36,105 nucleotides of DNA from DASSKP01 sp035695045 (GTDB taxonomy: Bacteria > Actinomycetota > Actinomycetes > JAFAQI01). The translations under genes and the position numbers were made by a program. The stretch spans positions 1-36,105 of the forward strand of contig DASSEX010000088.1 in assembly GCA_035695045.1 (NCBI GenBank), written 5' to 3'. Under the pieces are notes generated by a model. It saw nothing but the letters and a program-made list of their open reading frames with translations, was not told where the DNA came from and did no database searches. Below are positions 6,367 to 14,363 of the stretch, in pieces; positions within the stretch are counted from its first letter, which is position 1; every line of letters starts with the position of its first letter.

Positions 6367-7408
6367 CGTCGGCCTCGAGCCGCAACGTGGTGAAGTGGTA
6401 CGGCGGCCAGGGTCCTGCCACGTCCACCGTGACGCCGGTCATCGGCCCGCTCTCGTTGAACGCGTCGACCACGGCAACGAGCCGATGCTCGTCGCACCTG
6501 TCCACGAGGTAGGCGGCGCTGAACACCCCGGCCCGACCGTCGTCTGTGACGATCTGCGGCGTGACCACGACGCCGCGCGCGACGTCGGAGAGCGTCGAGG
6601 TCAGCTCGTCGACACTGCGTTGCACCTGGCTGCGCAACCGCTCCTCGCGTCGGCGCCGCTCGCGCTCCCGCAACAAGTACGTCGTCCCCGAGGAGGCGGC
6701 GACGCCGTCCATCGCCTCGTGCGCGTCACGCCCGTCGCCGGCGCCCTCGACGTCACTCGTCGCCGCGATGTCGGGATCGACGTAGACCCGCACGCTCCAT
6801 TCGGCGGCGGCGGTCACCCGACGCAGCTCGTCGTCGAACTCCTCGGCATGCACGTCGAGAAGCCGCTCCACCGACGCCTGGTCCGGGTGCACGATGCCGA
6901 AACGCATCGGAACGGTGGGCGCGCTGCGAAACGCCGCGAGCACGACGCGCTCGTGCGCGCGGACTGCGTTCGCGAGCCAGCCGTCCTCGGCGATCTCGTC
7001 GCAGGAGCCGCCCTCCCGCATCGCGTCGAGGTCGACGTCGCTCACGACCGCGCTGATGCCGCCCACCGTGACGACGCGCACGGGGCCGCCGGGCTCGATC
7101 CCTTCGCCCACACCGGCGGCGCCGGTGCCGTCCCCCGCGACAACGGCGTAGACGTAGCAGCCGGTGGCGCTCGACGGCTCCGGTGCCGACGCCACGGCGG
7201 CGCCGTCGAAGGAGACGCCGTTGGGGGCTTGCTCCGGGCCGTCGGGGGCCGCGCCGGTCGTGACGGCCCGCACGAGCGCAGCGGCGTACGACTCCACGAG
7301 GCGCGCCCGTGCCAGCTGCAGCCCGAGAGTGCGCACGTCTGCCAGAAGCGACTCCACATCTTCGGGTCGGACGAGTCCGGAGGCGTCCGGCACCTCCGCC
7401 GCGCTCAC
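6359..7408 (-). CDS. gvpL: Gas vesicle protein GvpL (GvpF/L family) with N-terminal extension
   Basis: 349 aa. Residues about 84-349 are GvpF/L: CYVYAVVAGDG, GGISAVVSDVDLDAM, VPMRFGIVHPD, EWSVRVYVDP, a charged helix (RERERRRREERLR) and the terminal VAGPWPPYHF. Residues 1-82 are an extra helical and Pro/Ala-rich segment not expected in the family. GTG 7408 overlaps the gvpJ stop (GTGA) and has GGGGAG 5 nt upstream, so it is preferred over the much longer open frame that reads back through gvpJ and gvpO. GvpL is an assembly accessory protein interacting with GvpA and other minor Gvps. Confidence 0.9.
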   Translation of the reverse strand: MSAAEVPDASGLVRPEDVESLLADVRTLGLQLARARLVESYAAALVRAVTTGAAPDGPEQAPNGVSFDGAAVASAPEPSSATGCYVYAVVAGDGTGAAGVGEGIEPGGPVRVVTVGGISAVVSDVDLDAMREGGSCDEIAEDGWLANAVRAHERVVLAAFRSAPTVPMRFGIVHPDQASVERLLDVHAEEFDDELRRVTAAAEWSVRVYVDPDIAATSDVEGAGDGRDAHEAMDGVAASSGTTYLLRERERRRREERLRSQVQRSVDELTSTLSDVARGVVVTPQIVTDDGRAGVFSAAYLVDRCDEHRLVAVVDAFNESGPMTGVTVDVAGPWPPYHFTTLRLEADDE

Positions 7409-7749
7409 TGCTGCTCCCCATCGGAACGCGCTGCCGGCAGCGCTCGCTCCAGCCGCTCGATGCGTTCGCGCAGGTCGTCGTTCTCGCGCTGCAGCTCGGC
7501 GGCGTTCCGCGAGAGGAACGGGTCGGACGTCCACCAGTCGATGCCCATCGCCTGAGCGGTGTCCGCCGACGCGATGATGAGCCGCACCTTGAGAGTCAGC
7601 AGCTCGATGTCGAGAACGTTGACGACGACGTCGCCGGCGATGACGACGCCCTTGTCGAGCACTCGCTCGAGGATGTCTGCGAGCGACTCTCCTGAGCGAC
7701 TCGCTCTCGGCGAGAGTGTCCGGACCGGTTGCTGGGCGGGGTAGGTCAC
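7405..7749 (-). CDS. gvpJ: Gas vesicle protein GvpJ (GvpA family, minor)
   Basis: 114 aa. Residues 22-66 are the GvpA-fold core (SLADILERVLDKGVVIAGDV, then LDIELLTLKVRLIIASADTA). It is followed by MGIDWWTSDPFL and a short coiled coil (ELQRENDDLRERIERLERAL). The GIDWW block and coiled-coil tail mark it as GvpJ rather than the bulk shell protein. GvpJ family members are minor, possibly at vesicle tips or nucleation. GTG 7749 has GGAGG-type pairing directly upstream and starts 2 bp after the gvpO stop. Confidence 0.88.
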   Translation of the reverse strand: MTYPAQQPVRTLSPRASRSGESLADILERVLDKGVVIAGDVVVNVLDIELLTLKVRLIIASADTAQAMGIDWWTSDPFLSRNAAELQRENDDLRERIERLERALPAARSDGEQQ

Positions 7750-7751
7750 GT

Positions 7752-8075
7752 CTACCCCTCCTCCGCCGCGTTGCGGTAGTACCGACGCAGGCGTCGGTAG
7801 CCGACGAGAGAGCACGAGTCATCCATCTCGACCTCGTACGTCGCGAGGATGTTGGTCGTCGACGGCACACGCTCGAGCTCGACGAGCTCGACCTCCACGC
7901 GCCATCCGTCGTCGGTGTGTTCCACCGCGGACACGGTGTCCGCGACACGGCCGGTGAGCTCGGCGAGCTGGCGCAGTGCTTCACGAGTGACATCGGCTGC
8001 GCCGGCGCCTGTCGACCGCCGTGTGCGCGAGCCGTCCTCGCGACCGTTGCTGTGCGTCCGCTGGGAGACGGGCAT
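7752..8075 (-). CDS. gvpO: Gas vesicle protein GvpO
   Basis: 107 aa. Residues about 30-107 match GvpO: ALRQLAELTGRVADTVSAVE, TDDGWRVEVELVELERVPST, then NILATYEVEMDD and LVGYRRLRRYYR. The first 28 residues are polar and probably flexible. GvpO is needed for gas vesicle formation in haloarchaea and is the first gene in Streptomyces-type clusters, as here. It is the promoter-proximal gene of the operon; the leader and presumed promoter lie in 8076-8320. Confidence 0.9.
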   Translation of the reverse strand: MPVSQRTHSNGREDGSRTRRSTGAGAADVTREALRQLAELTGRVADTVSAVEHTDDGWRVEVELVELERVPSTTNILATYEVEMDDSCSLVGYRRLRRYYRNAAEEG

Positions 8076-8320
8076 GAGCGTCGGCTCCTGGGCTGTGGTG
8101 CCAGACCCCGGTTGGTGGTCCGGTCCCCCGCTGCCGCGTTGACTGCCCCGGTCGCCGACCGCGACCTACTTCCGTTACCGACAGTAAAGACTTAACCCTT
8201 GTCGGAATGTCCGGGTTCGTGGCTAAACGAAAGCAAAATTTGTTCTGGCTACACCGAAATCGCCGCATCGTCGTGGGTATGTCGAGCGCGCCGAACGCCA
8301 CACACGACGAGGAGCACGGC
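8076..8320. promoter_or_regulatory. Divergent intergenic region between gvpO and the YPSP gene
   Basis: 245 bp without a supported gene. The part 8178-8270 is clearly AT-richer than its surroundings (for example cagtaaagacttaaccctt and aaagcaaaatttg), as expected for promoters of both genes. A 6-bp inverted repeat CCGACA (8178-8183) and TGTCGG (8200-8205) with a 16-bp spacer could be an operator. I could not assign -35/-10 boxes with confidence; GGGTAT at 8275-8280 resembles a SigF/SigB -10, but no matching -35 is at the right distance. Confidence 0.45.
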
Positions 8321-8539
8321 ATGGAAGCAGACCAGTTGCGCGACCGTTTCGCGCGCATGCTGCTGCAACAGGTGCAGAAGGACAACTACCCCAGTCCTGC
8401 GGCGCTGGAGATCCTCGACCAGCTGCCCGGCAAGACACGCAACGCCTTTGTGTCGCTGCTGCTCGAGAAGATCGAGGGTGACGCCTACCCGAGCCCGGAG
8501 ATGCTCAGGCGAGTGAGCCGGCTGCTGTCATCCGCCTGA
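8321..8539 (+). CDS. Small conserved-looking protein with two YPSP motifs, unknown function
   Basis: 72 aa if ATG 8321 is used, which has GAGGAG about 7 nt upstream. An in-frame ATG at 8279 has a weaker site. The protein has two similar halves: helix, then (N/A)YPSP, then another helix (DNYPSPAALEILDQL and DAYPSPEMLRRVSRL). This suggests an internal duplication of a helical unit. No transmembrane segment or Cys. I do not recognise a family. It diverges from gvpO, so it may share regulation with the gas vesicle genes; that link rests on position alone. Confidence 0.7.
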   Translation: MEADQLRDRFARMLLQQVQKDNYPSPAALEILDQLPGKTRNAFVSLLLEKIEGDAYPSPEMLRRVSRLLSSA

Positions 8540-8563
8540 CGAGAGCCGCACGTCAACCGTCGT

Positions 8564-9346
8564 TCACTTCGGCTGCAGGCGGGCGCCGCCGTCCACGCGA
8601 AGGACCTCGGCGTTCATGTACGAGTTGGTGAGCAGCTCGACGATCATCGTCGCGAGCTCCTCCGACCGTCCGAGCCGCTTCGGGAACAGCACGTCGCGCT
8701 TCAACGTGTCCTTGAACGCCTCAGATGCCGGTCCCTCGCCGTAGATGGGCGTGTCGAAGAGGCCGGGTGCGACGCAGTTGAGCCGGACACCCACGACGGC
8801 GAGGTCGCGCGCGATCGGCAGCGTCATGCCGACGACGCCGCCCTTGCTGGCGCTGTACGCCGCCTGGCCGATCTGCCCGTCGAACGCCGCCAGCGAGGCG
8901 AGCGTGACGATCGCTCCGCGCTCACCCGACTCGTCGGTCGGCTCGGTGCGACCCATCGCCGTCGCGGCGATGCGAATCGTGTTGAACGTGCCGACCAGGT
9001 TGATGGTGAGCACTCGCTGGAAGGCGTCGAGGTCGTGCGCCGACGTGAACTCGCCGTCCTTGCCGATCGTGCGGCTGGCCCAGCCGATGCCGGCTGCTGT
9101 GACGGCAGTGCGCAACGGACCAAGCCCCTCCGCGGCGCTGACGGCTGCGATCAGGTCGTCGGTGTTGGTCACGTCCGCGTGGACGTACTCACCGCCGATG
9201 TCCGTCGCCACCTGCTTGCCGCGCTCGTCGTTCAGATCGGCGACGACGACCTTCGCGCCGCGTTCGGCGAGCAGCCGCGCGGCTGCTTCACCGAGGCCGG
9301 AGGCGCCACCGGTCACGAGTGAGGACGTGTTGCGAAGGTCGAGCAC
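8564..9346 (-). CDS. SDR family oxidoreductase (3-hydroxyacyl-CoA dehydrogenase type II-like)
   Basis: 260 aa. A classical short-chain dehydrogenase: cofactor motif TGGASGLG (12-19), acidic residue after the second strand (VVVADL, 34-38) indicating NAD preference, TAAG at 83-86 in place of NNAG, and catalytic Ser151, Tyr164, Lys168 (YSASK). The C-terminus with RLGRSEELATMIVELL and VDGGARL matches HSD17B10-like hydroxyacyl-CoA dehydrogenases used in fatty-acid or branched-chain oxidation. GTG 9346 has AAGGAGG 6 nt upstream. Convergent with the YPSP gene. A beta-oxidation role fits the nearby fused acyl-CoA dehydrogenase but is not proven. Confidence 0.9.
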   Translation of the reverse strand: MLDLRNTSSLVTGGASGLGEAAARLLAERGAKVVVADLNDERGKQVATDIGGEYVHADVTNTDDLIAAVSAAEGLGPLRTAVTAAGIGWASRTIGKDGEFTSAHDLDAFQRVLTINLVGTFNTIRIAATAMGRTEPTDESGERGAIVTLASLAAFDGQIGQAAYSASKGGVVGMTLPIARDLAVVGVRLNCVAPGLFDTPIYGEGPASEAFKDTLKRDVLFPKRLGRSEELATMIVELLTNSYMNAEVLRVDGGARLQPK

Positions 9347-9481
9347 GAAGGCCTCCTTGGAGTTTGGGGAGATCGTCTCAGTCGTCCACAGATGACAACC
9401 GAGCCGGTCCGCCGAACGTCATGTCACCGGAGCCTGGGTTCGAACCCGAATCCCCGCTCCGACCGCATCAGGAGGCCGCCC

Positions 9482-10069
9482 ATGAAGACCAGAGCCCTCA
9501 CCGTTTCCCTGCTGGCGCTGGTCGCCGCCGGCTGCGGCAGCCAGGCCGCCACGCACACCACGACAAGCCGCGCCGTTTCGCGTCCCGCCGCGCAACCCGC
9601 GCGCCTGGTGGCGGTCGTGGCGACGACGACGCCCACTCGCTGCACTGTCGACCGGCTCTCGCTTCGGCTCGGCGCTGCGGGCCACGCGGCGGGCAGCACT
9701 TACCGGCCGATCGTGTTCACCAACACCGGCACCACAGCCTGCACGCTGCGGGGTTATCCGGGGGTCTCTTACGTCGCACCGAGGACAGGCGCCCAGGTCG
9801 GCGCCGCAGCCAGCCGTGACACGGCGATCAAGGTGCAGACCGTCACGCTCGCGCCGGGCGGTCACGCTGCTTCCCTGGTGCAGTTCGTCAACTACCTCAA
9901 CTACCCGGCGTCGTCGTGTGCCGCCAAGCCGGTCAGCGGTCTGCGGGTCTACCCGCCGGGGTCGACCGCCGCCGTCTACCTCGGCTTCGCACACGTCACG
10001 AAGGCGTGTTCCAGCCACGTGCACCAGCTGAGTGTCCGCGCGGTGCTCAAGGGCCGCACCGGCCAGTAG
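9482..10069 (+). CDS. DUF4232 lipoprotein
   Basis: 195 aa. A lipoprotein signal peptide ends in the lipobox VAAGC with Cys18, followed by a Ser/Thr/Ala-rich spacer to about residue 50. The rest matches the actinobacterial DUF4232 domain: RCTVDRLSLRLG, IVFTNTGTTACTLRGYPGV and a late LRVYPPG, with four Cys that could form two disulfides. Exported and membrane-anchored; function unknown. ATG 9482 has AGGAGG 7 nt upstream; the longer frame from 9392 lacks this and would bury the signal peptide. Confidence 0.88.
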   Translation: MKTRALTVSLLALVAAGCGSQAATHTTTSRAVSRPAAQPARLVAVVATTTPTRCTVDRLSLRLGAAGHAAGSTYRPIVFTNTGTTACTLRGYPGVSYVAPRTGAQVGAAASRDTAIKVQTVTLAPGGHAASLVQFVNYLNYPASSCAAKPVSGLRVYPPGSTAAVYLGFAHVTKACSSHVHQLSVRAVLKGRTGQ

Positions 10070-10086
10070 CTCGGAGGTCGCCGAGC
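10069..10086. terminator. Hairpin between convergent lipoprotein and FadE genes
   Basis: GCTCGG and CCGAGC form a perfect 6-bp stem around a 6-nt loop, starting at the last base of the lipoprotein stop and ending 9 bp from the FadE stop. There is no T-run, as is common in high-GC actinomycetes. It could serve both strands. Confidence 0.45.
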
Positions 10087-10094
10087 GATGCTCG

Positions 10095-12254
10095 TCAGTT
10101 GTTGATGAGCGGGTCCCTGGGGAGTCCGAGGATGCGCTCGGCGATCTGGTTGCGCTTGATCTCGGAGGTCCCACCTGCGATCGACAGTGCACGGCTCATC
10201 AGCACCATCGGGCCGGTGAGCGCGCCGGCGCCTTCGAGGTACGCCGTCTCCGGTCCTGTCAGGTCGGCCAGGATCTCGGCCGCGTCGTGAGCCAGCTCGG
10301 AGAGCACGAGCTTCGTCACGTTGCCCTCCGGCCCGGGTCCGCCACCCGCGACCGCACGCGACGCGCTGCGAAGGTTCATCGCCGCCATCGCCGCTTTGTT
10401 CGCGACGTAGCGACCGATGCGCTGCTCTCCCCCGGCGAGTCGCTCCGGGTGGTCGTCGTACGCCTTGATCAGGACCTCGGACGGCATGGACATGCCACCG
10501 TCACCGCCACCGATGCTGACGCTCTCGTTACCGAGCGTCGCGCGCGCGACCGTCCAGCCGCCGTTGACCGGTCCGATGACGTCTTCGTCCGGGACGAACA
10601 CGTCGTTGAAGAAGACCTCGTTGAAGTCGCTCGCCCCTGAGGTCTGACGCAACGGTCGCACCTCGACGCCCTTCGCATGCATGTCGATGATCATCATCGT
10701 GATGCCCTGATGCTTCGGCACGTCGGGATCGGTCCGCACCGTTGCGAAACCCTTGCCGGCCTCATGTGCACCGCTGGTCCAGACCTTCTGGCCGTTGACA
10801 AGCCAGCCGCCCTCGGTGCGGGTGCCCCGGGTCTTGATGCCTGCGGCATCCGAGCCTGCGCCGGGCTCGCTGAACAGCTGGCACCAGATGAGCTCCTGCC
10901 TGAGCGCCGGCGGCACGAGCCGCTGGACCTGCTCCGGCGTGGCGTGCTGGATGACGGTGAGCAGGTTCCAGCCGGTGATCCCGTAGGACGGACGCTTGAT
11001 GCCGGCGGCAGCGAACTCCTGCTCGATCACGAGCTGCTCGACCGCACCCGCGTCACGTCCCCACGGCTTCGGCCAGTGCGGCTGGACGTAGCCGGTCTCG
11101 ATCATCGCGTCGCGGCGGCCTGCTTCGTCGAGGTCCTTCACGCGGTTGACGAACTCGCGCACCTCCGCGCGCATCTGCTCCGCCTCCGGCGGCAGGTCGA
11201 TGCTCCGTTCGCGTACGACGCCCTTGCGGGCGAGCCCGGTCGCGTCAGCCGCTGCCTGGTTGCTGTCGAGCAGCGAGCGCAGGACGGTGGCGCGGCGGAG
11301 GTAGAGGTGCGCGTCGTGCTCCCAGGTCATGCCGATGCCGCCGTGCACCTGCTGGTTGAGCACGGAGCAGGTGTACGCGGCCTGGCCGGCGAGTGTCGCC
11401 GCTGTCGCCGCCGTCAGCGCGCGCTGGTCGCCGCCGGCAGCCGCCGCCCTCGCGGCGTCCCAGGTGACCGCGGTCGCCATCTCCGTGGCGACGGCCATGT
11501 TGGCGCAGTGATGCTTCACCGCCTGGAAGGTCGCGATGACCCGGCCGAACTGCTCGCGGACCTTGGCGTACTCCGCGGCCATCTCGGTCGCGCCTCGCGC
11601 GACCCCGACCGCCTCCGCGCTGAGGATGACGCGGGCGAGATCGCGAAGTGTGGCTCGCGCACCCGGAAGAACGGTCGCGGTCGCGTTGGTGAGAGTGATC
11701 CGCGCGCTGCGGCGAGCGGGGTCGAGGTTGGGTGGGGTCTGGCGTTCGACGCCGTCGCCCGTGAGGTCGATCACGGCAAGGTCGTCACCCACGGCGGCGA
11801 GAAGGACGTCGGCGGTGCCGCCGCCAAGGGCGACGGGGACCGCACCGCTCGCCTTGCCATCACTGACGTCGAGGTCCGCGTCGAGGGAGATGGCGCCGGT
11901 GCGGCTGCCGTCGGCGAGGGCTGGCAGCAGCCCCTTCTTCGTCGCGTCGTCCGCCTCCGCAGCGATGACCGCACTCGCGATCACCGTCGGCACGGCCATG
12001 CCGGGCGTCACCGCGCGGCCCAACTCCTCGACGGCGACGACGAGATCGGTCAGGTCGCCTCCGGAGCCGCCGTACTCCTCGGGCAGGTGCAGGCCGAGGA
12101 CGCCCATGCCGACGAGGTCGGACCACGCAGCCGGTGGCATCTCGGTGTCCGCCTCCAGCAGCGCGCGGTTGTCGGCGCGGGCGTCGCGCCGCCGGAGCAG
12201 CTGCGAGATGGAGTCGGCAAGGGCGCGCTGGTCTTCAGTGATCGCGATGGGCAC
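10095..12254 (-). CDS. Fused two-domain acyl-CoA dehydrogenase (FadE6/FadE34-like)
   Basis: 719 aa, about twice a normal acyl-CoA dehydrogenase. The first half (1-345) has an ACAD N-terminus (TEDQRALADSISQLLRRR, LGLHLPEEYGG) and ends with VHGGIGMTWEHDAHLYLRRA. The second half (about 360-719) starts again with an N-terminal helix domain, has the FAD/substrate loop WCQLFSEPGAGSDAAG and VNGQKVWTSGAH, and ends with the typical AGGTSEIKRNQIAERILGLP. Mycobacterial fused FadEs have this plan and act in fatty-acid or sterol side-chain oxidation. GTG 12254 begins directly at the conserved N-terminus. Substrate cannot be told from sequence. Confidence 0.9.
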   Translation of the reverse strand: MPIAITEDQRALADSISQLLRRRDARADNRALLEADTEMPPAAWSDLVGMGVLGLHLPEEYGGSGGDLTDLVVAVEELGRAVTPGMAVPTVIASAVIAAEADDATKKGLLPALADGSRTGAISLDADLDVSDGKASGAVPVALGGGTADVLLAAVGDDLAVIDLTGDGVERQTPPNLDPARRSARITLTNATATVLPGARATLRDLARVILSAEAVGVARGATEMAAEYAKVREQFGRVIATFQAVKHHCANMAVATEMATAVTWDAARAAAAGGDQRALTAATAATLAGQAAYTCSVLNQQVHGGIGMTWEHDAHLYLRRATVLRSLLDSNQAAADATGLARKGVVRERSIDLPPEAEQMRAEVREFVNRVKDLDEAGRRDAMIETGYVQPHWPKPWGRDAGAVEQLVIEQEFAAAGIKRPSYGITGWNLLTVIQHATPEQVQRLVPPALRQELIWCQLFSEPGAGSDAAGIKTRGTRTEGGWLVNGQKVWTSGAHEAGKGFATVRTDPDVPKHQGITMMIIDMHAKGVEVRPLRQTSGASDFNEVFFNDVFVPDEDVIGPVNGGWTVARATLGNESVSIGGGDGGMSMPSEVLIKAYDDHPERLAGGEQRIGRYVANKAAMAAMNLRSASRAVAGGGPGPEGNVTKLVLSELAHDAAEILADLTGPETAYLEGAGALTGPMVLMSRALSIAGGTSEIKRNQIAERILGLPRDPLINN

Positions 12255-12376
12255 GGAGGCATCTTCCCCCAGAGCTCCCGCTGCGTCGCAACCCTCCCGT
12301 CCGCATTCACGGACCAGGCTGTGGATTCGTTGCTACGCAAGGGAAACTGTCGTAGGTGACGGCTAGCGTCCGCAGC

Positions 12377-13756
12377 ATGTACCTCACCATCGAATGCCCT
12401 GACGAGCTGGTCGCGGATTGCACGTTGCCGGGTGTCATGACCGGTCGCGGCGTGCAGCTGGAAGCCGTTGAGGAGGTCCCCGCCGGCCCATGGCTCGCCG
12501 CGGTCCTCGACTGCGTCGACCCGGGCGCGTTGTCGGAGTGGGACCTGCCGGCGTACTTGCGAGCGTGCGCGAGGGTGGAGGCCTGGGCGGCGGCGCGGCT
12601 GTCCGACGGAGTAGCGCAGCTCTCGTCGCGACCAGGTGGCTTCGGCGCCGACAAGGAGATCGCCTTCGCCTTGCGTGAGCCGGTCGGGGCCGCGCAGAGA
12701 CGCATCCACCACGCGAAGCGACTCCGCCGGATGCTGCCGGCCACCCACCGTCTGTTCCGGCAGGGTGCGATCAACCAGAACCAGGCGGACGCCATTGTCG
12801 AGGCCACCGGCACCGTGCACGACCCGGAGCTCGCGGCCGAGGTCGAGCAGAAGGTTCTCGCCGCCGAGGGCGCGCTCGGCAAGACTGCGAAGGAACTGCG
12901 CCGACGCGCGCGCGAGGTGCTCACTCGGCTCGACCCGAAGGGTGCGGAGGACCGCGCGATCGCCGCCCGTGACGAAGCCGACGTGAGCTTCGAGGCGGGC
13001 GAGGACGGTGTTGGCACGACTTTCGTCAACGGCCCGGTCGAGCAAACGGTCATCGTCAAGACCGCAGCCGACTCCTACGCCGCGGCCCGCAAGGCAGCGG
13101 GCGACCCGCGCCGCATCGGCGTGCTGCGCTGCGAAGGTGTCGCTCGCATGTGCGGCAGCTACCTCAGCGGCGCGCTGAGCCTCGAAGGCACAGCCCCACG
13201 CGCAGGTGGAATGCCCCTCGAGATCGGCGTCGTTGTCGGCCTGGAGACCGCGCTCGGTCGGCGCGAGGTCCCTGCCGAAGTGCCGGGCCTCGGCATCGTC
13301 CCGCGTGACGTCGTCGCGCGGATGGTGCACGACGAAGGCGCCCGGCTGCGGCTGCTCGTGGTGGACGAGCAGACGGGGCGGCTCGTCCACCGCGCGACAA
13401 AGGCGTACCGTCCGTCGGCCGCCCAGCTCGCGCACGTGCGGGCGCACAACGTCTTCAGCACCGGCCCCGGCAGCCAGGTCCTCGCGGCCCGCACAGACAC
13501 CGACCACGTCGTCCCCTATCCGGAGGGGCCGACCCAGATCGGCAACCTGATCCCCAACGACCGGACCTGTCACAACGGCCACACCCGCCGGCAACTGTCG
13601 GTCACCGTCGATGACAACGGTGTCGTCACCTGGACCAGCGTGTTGGGTCAGTCACGCATCGTGACGCCGTACGACTTCGGAATGCACGTTCCCGAGCCGC
13701 CCGCGCCCGAGGGAACAGCCAGCTCGCGGCCTCCGGTCCTGTTGCCGCCGTTCTAG
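12377..13756 (+). CDS. DUF222 domain / HNH endonuclease family protein (13E12-type)
   Basis: 459 aa. The N-terminal two thirds is DUF222, the actinobacterial 13E12 repeat-protein domain (LRACARVEAWAAARL, AQRRIHHAKRLRRMLPAT, then GAINQNQADAIVEAT). The C-terminus is an HNH nuclease-like end (DTDHVVPYPEGPTQIGNLI, then DRTCHNGHTRR). Compared with usual members the Cys pair before DxDH is missing (DTDHVV preceded by AART), so zinc binding may be weaker. ATG 12377 is used; a GTG at 12356 with AAGGGA about 10 nt upstream is an alternative. These genes are multicopy and have no proven function. Confidence 0.87.
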   Translation: MYLTIECPDELVADCTLPGVMTGRGVQLEAVEEVPAGPWLAAVLDCVDPGALSEWDLPAYLRACARVEAWAAARLSDGVAQLSSRPGGFGADKEIAFALREPVGAAQRRIHHAKRLRRMLPATHRLFRQGAINQNQADAIVEATGTVHDPELAAEVEQKVLAAEGALGKTAKELRRRAREVLTRLDPKGAEDRAIAARDEADVSFEAGEDGVGTTFVNGPVEQTVIVKTAADSYAAARKAAGDPRRIGVLRCEGVARMCGSYLSGALSLEGTAPRAGGMPLEIGVVVGLETALGRREVPAEVPGLGIVPRDVVARMVHDEGARLRLLVVDEQTGRLVHRATKAYRPSAAQLAHVRAHNVFSTGPGSQVLAARTDTDHVVPYPEGPTQIGNLIPNDRTCHNGHTRRQLSVTVDDNGVVTWTSVLGQSRIVTPYDFGMHVPEPPAPEGTASSRPPVLLPPF

Positions 13757-13784
13757 ACAGACGCAGCGCGGCACCATCCGCTCG

Positions 13785-14261
13785 CTAGAAGAGCGTCACG
13801 CTCTCGAGCGCGAGAAGGCGCAGCTTGGTGTCCACTCCGCCGGGCGCGGAGAACCCTCCGTTGCCCCCTCCGGCCGCGACCACTCGATGACAGGGGACGA
13901 CCAGGGGGAACCGGTTGTGCCCCATGACCTGCCCGACCGCCTGCGCGGCGCCGGGAGCACCCACGGCCCGGGCCAGCTCGCCGTAGGTCGTGGTCACCCC
14001 GCGCGGAAGCGCCCGCGCGACGGCGTAGACCTGCTGGTCGAACTCCGGAACGCCGTCGAGGTCGAGCTCGATGGCGGTGAGGTCGACGTCCTCGCCGCCG
14101 AGCAACAGGCACAACCGGTCGATCGCGTCGGCGACGGCCGGGGGCGGCTCGTCACTCGTCGCATGCGCAGGAGCCTCAGGGAGCCAGACCCTCGTCAACC
14201 CACGCTCGCTCCACTCCACCGCGCATCTACCCAGCGCCGTGTCGAATGCCGCGAACCCCAC
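13785..14261 (-). CDS. ogt: Methylated-DNA--[protein]-cysteine S-methyltransferase
   Basis: 158 aa. The active-site motif PCHRV is present with acceptor Cys124, preceded by VGQVMGHNRFPLVV and followed by GGFSAPGGVDTKLRLLALE. YGELARAVG (93-101) is the usual helix-turn-helix DNA-binding part. It repairs O6-methylguanine by a suicide transfer of the methyl group to Cys. The N-terminal half is short and variable, as in Ogt-type rather than Ada-type proteins. Convergent with the DUF222 gene and divergent from the MOSC gene. Confidence 0.93.
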   Translation of the reverse strand: MGFAAFDTALGRCAVEWSERGLTRVWLPEAPAHATSDEPPPAVADAIDRLCLLLGGEDVDLTAIELDLDGVPEFDQQVYAVARALPRGVTTTYGELARAVGAPGAAQAVGQVMGHNRFPLVVPCHRVVAAGGGNGGFSAPGGVDTKLRLLALESVTLF

Positions 14262-14363
14262 GCCCCGACCGTACGACGTCCGACCGACACTTTCGAGCCG
14301 CTGACAGTGCAGCCGTCGCGCGTCACAATCGTCCGGTCAGGCGGGTGAGGGGGTGGCCGAACT

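Noticed and set aside
6359..7993. 544-codon version of GvpL reading back through gvpJ and gvpO
   Set aside because: The extra N-terminal part is out-of-frame translation of gvpJ/gvpO; GTG 7408 has a ribosome site and overlaps the gvpJ stop.
8242..8280. SigF/SigB-type promoter with GGGTAT at -10
   Set aside because: No GTTT-like -35 at 15-16 bp; the nearest GTTC is about 29 bp away.
9427..9465. GGGTTCGAACCC resembling a tRNA T-arm, possible tRNA fragment or att site
   Set aside because: The stem has a mismatch, no acceptor or anticodon arm is found on either strand, and no integrase is near.
10677..12359. 560-codon plus-strand frame opposite the fused FadE
   Set aside because: Same shadow effect; no domain pattern.
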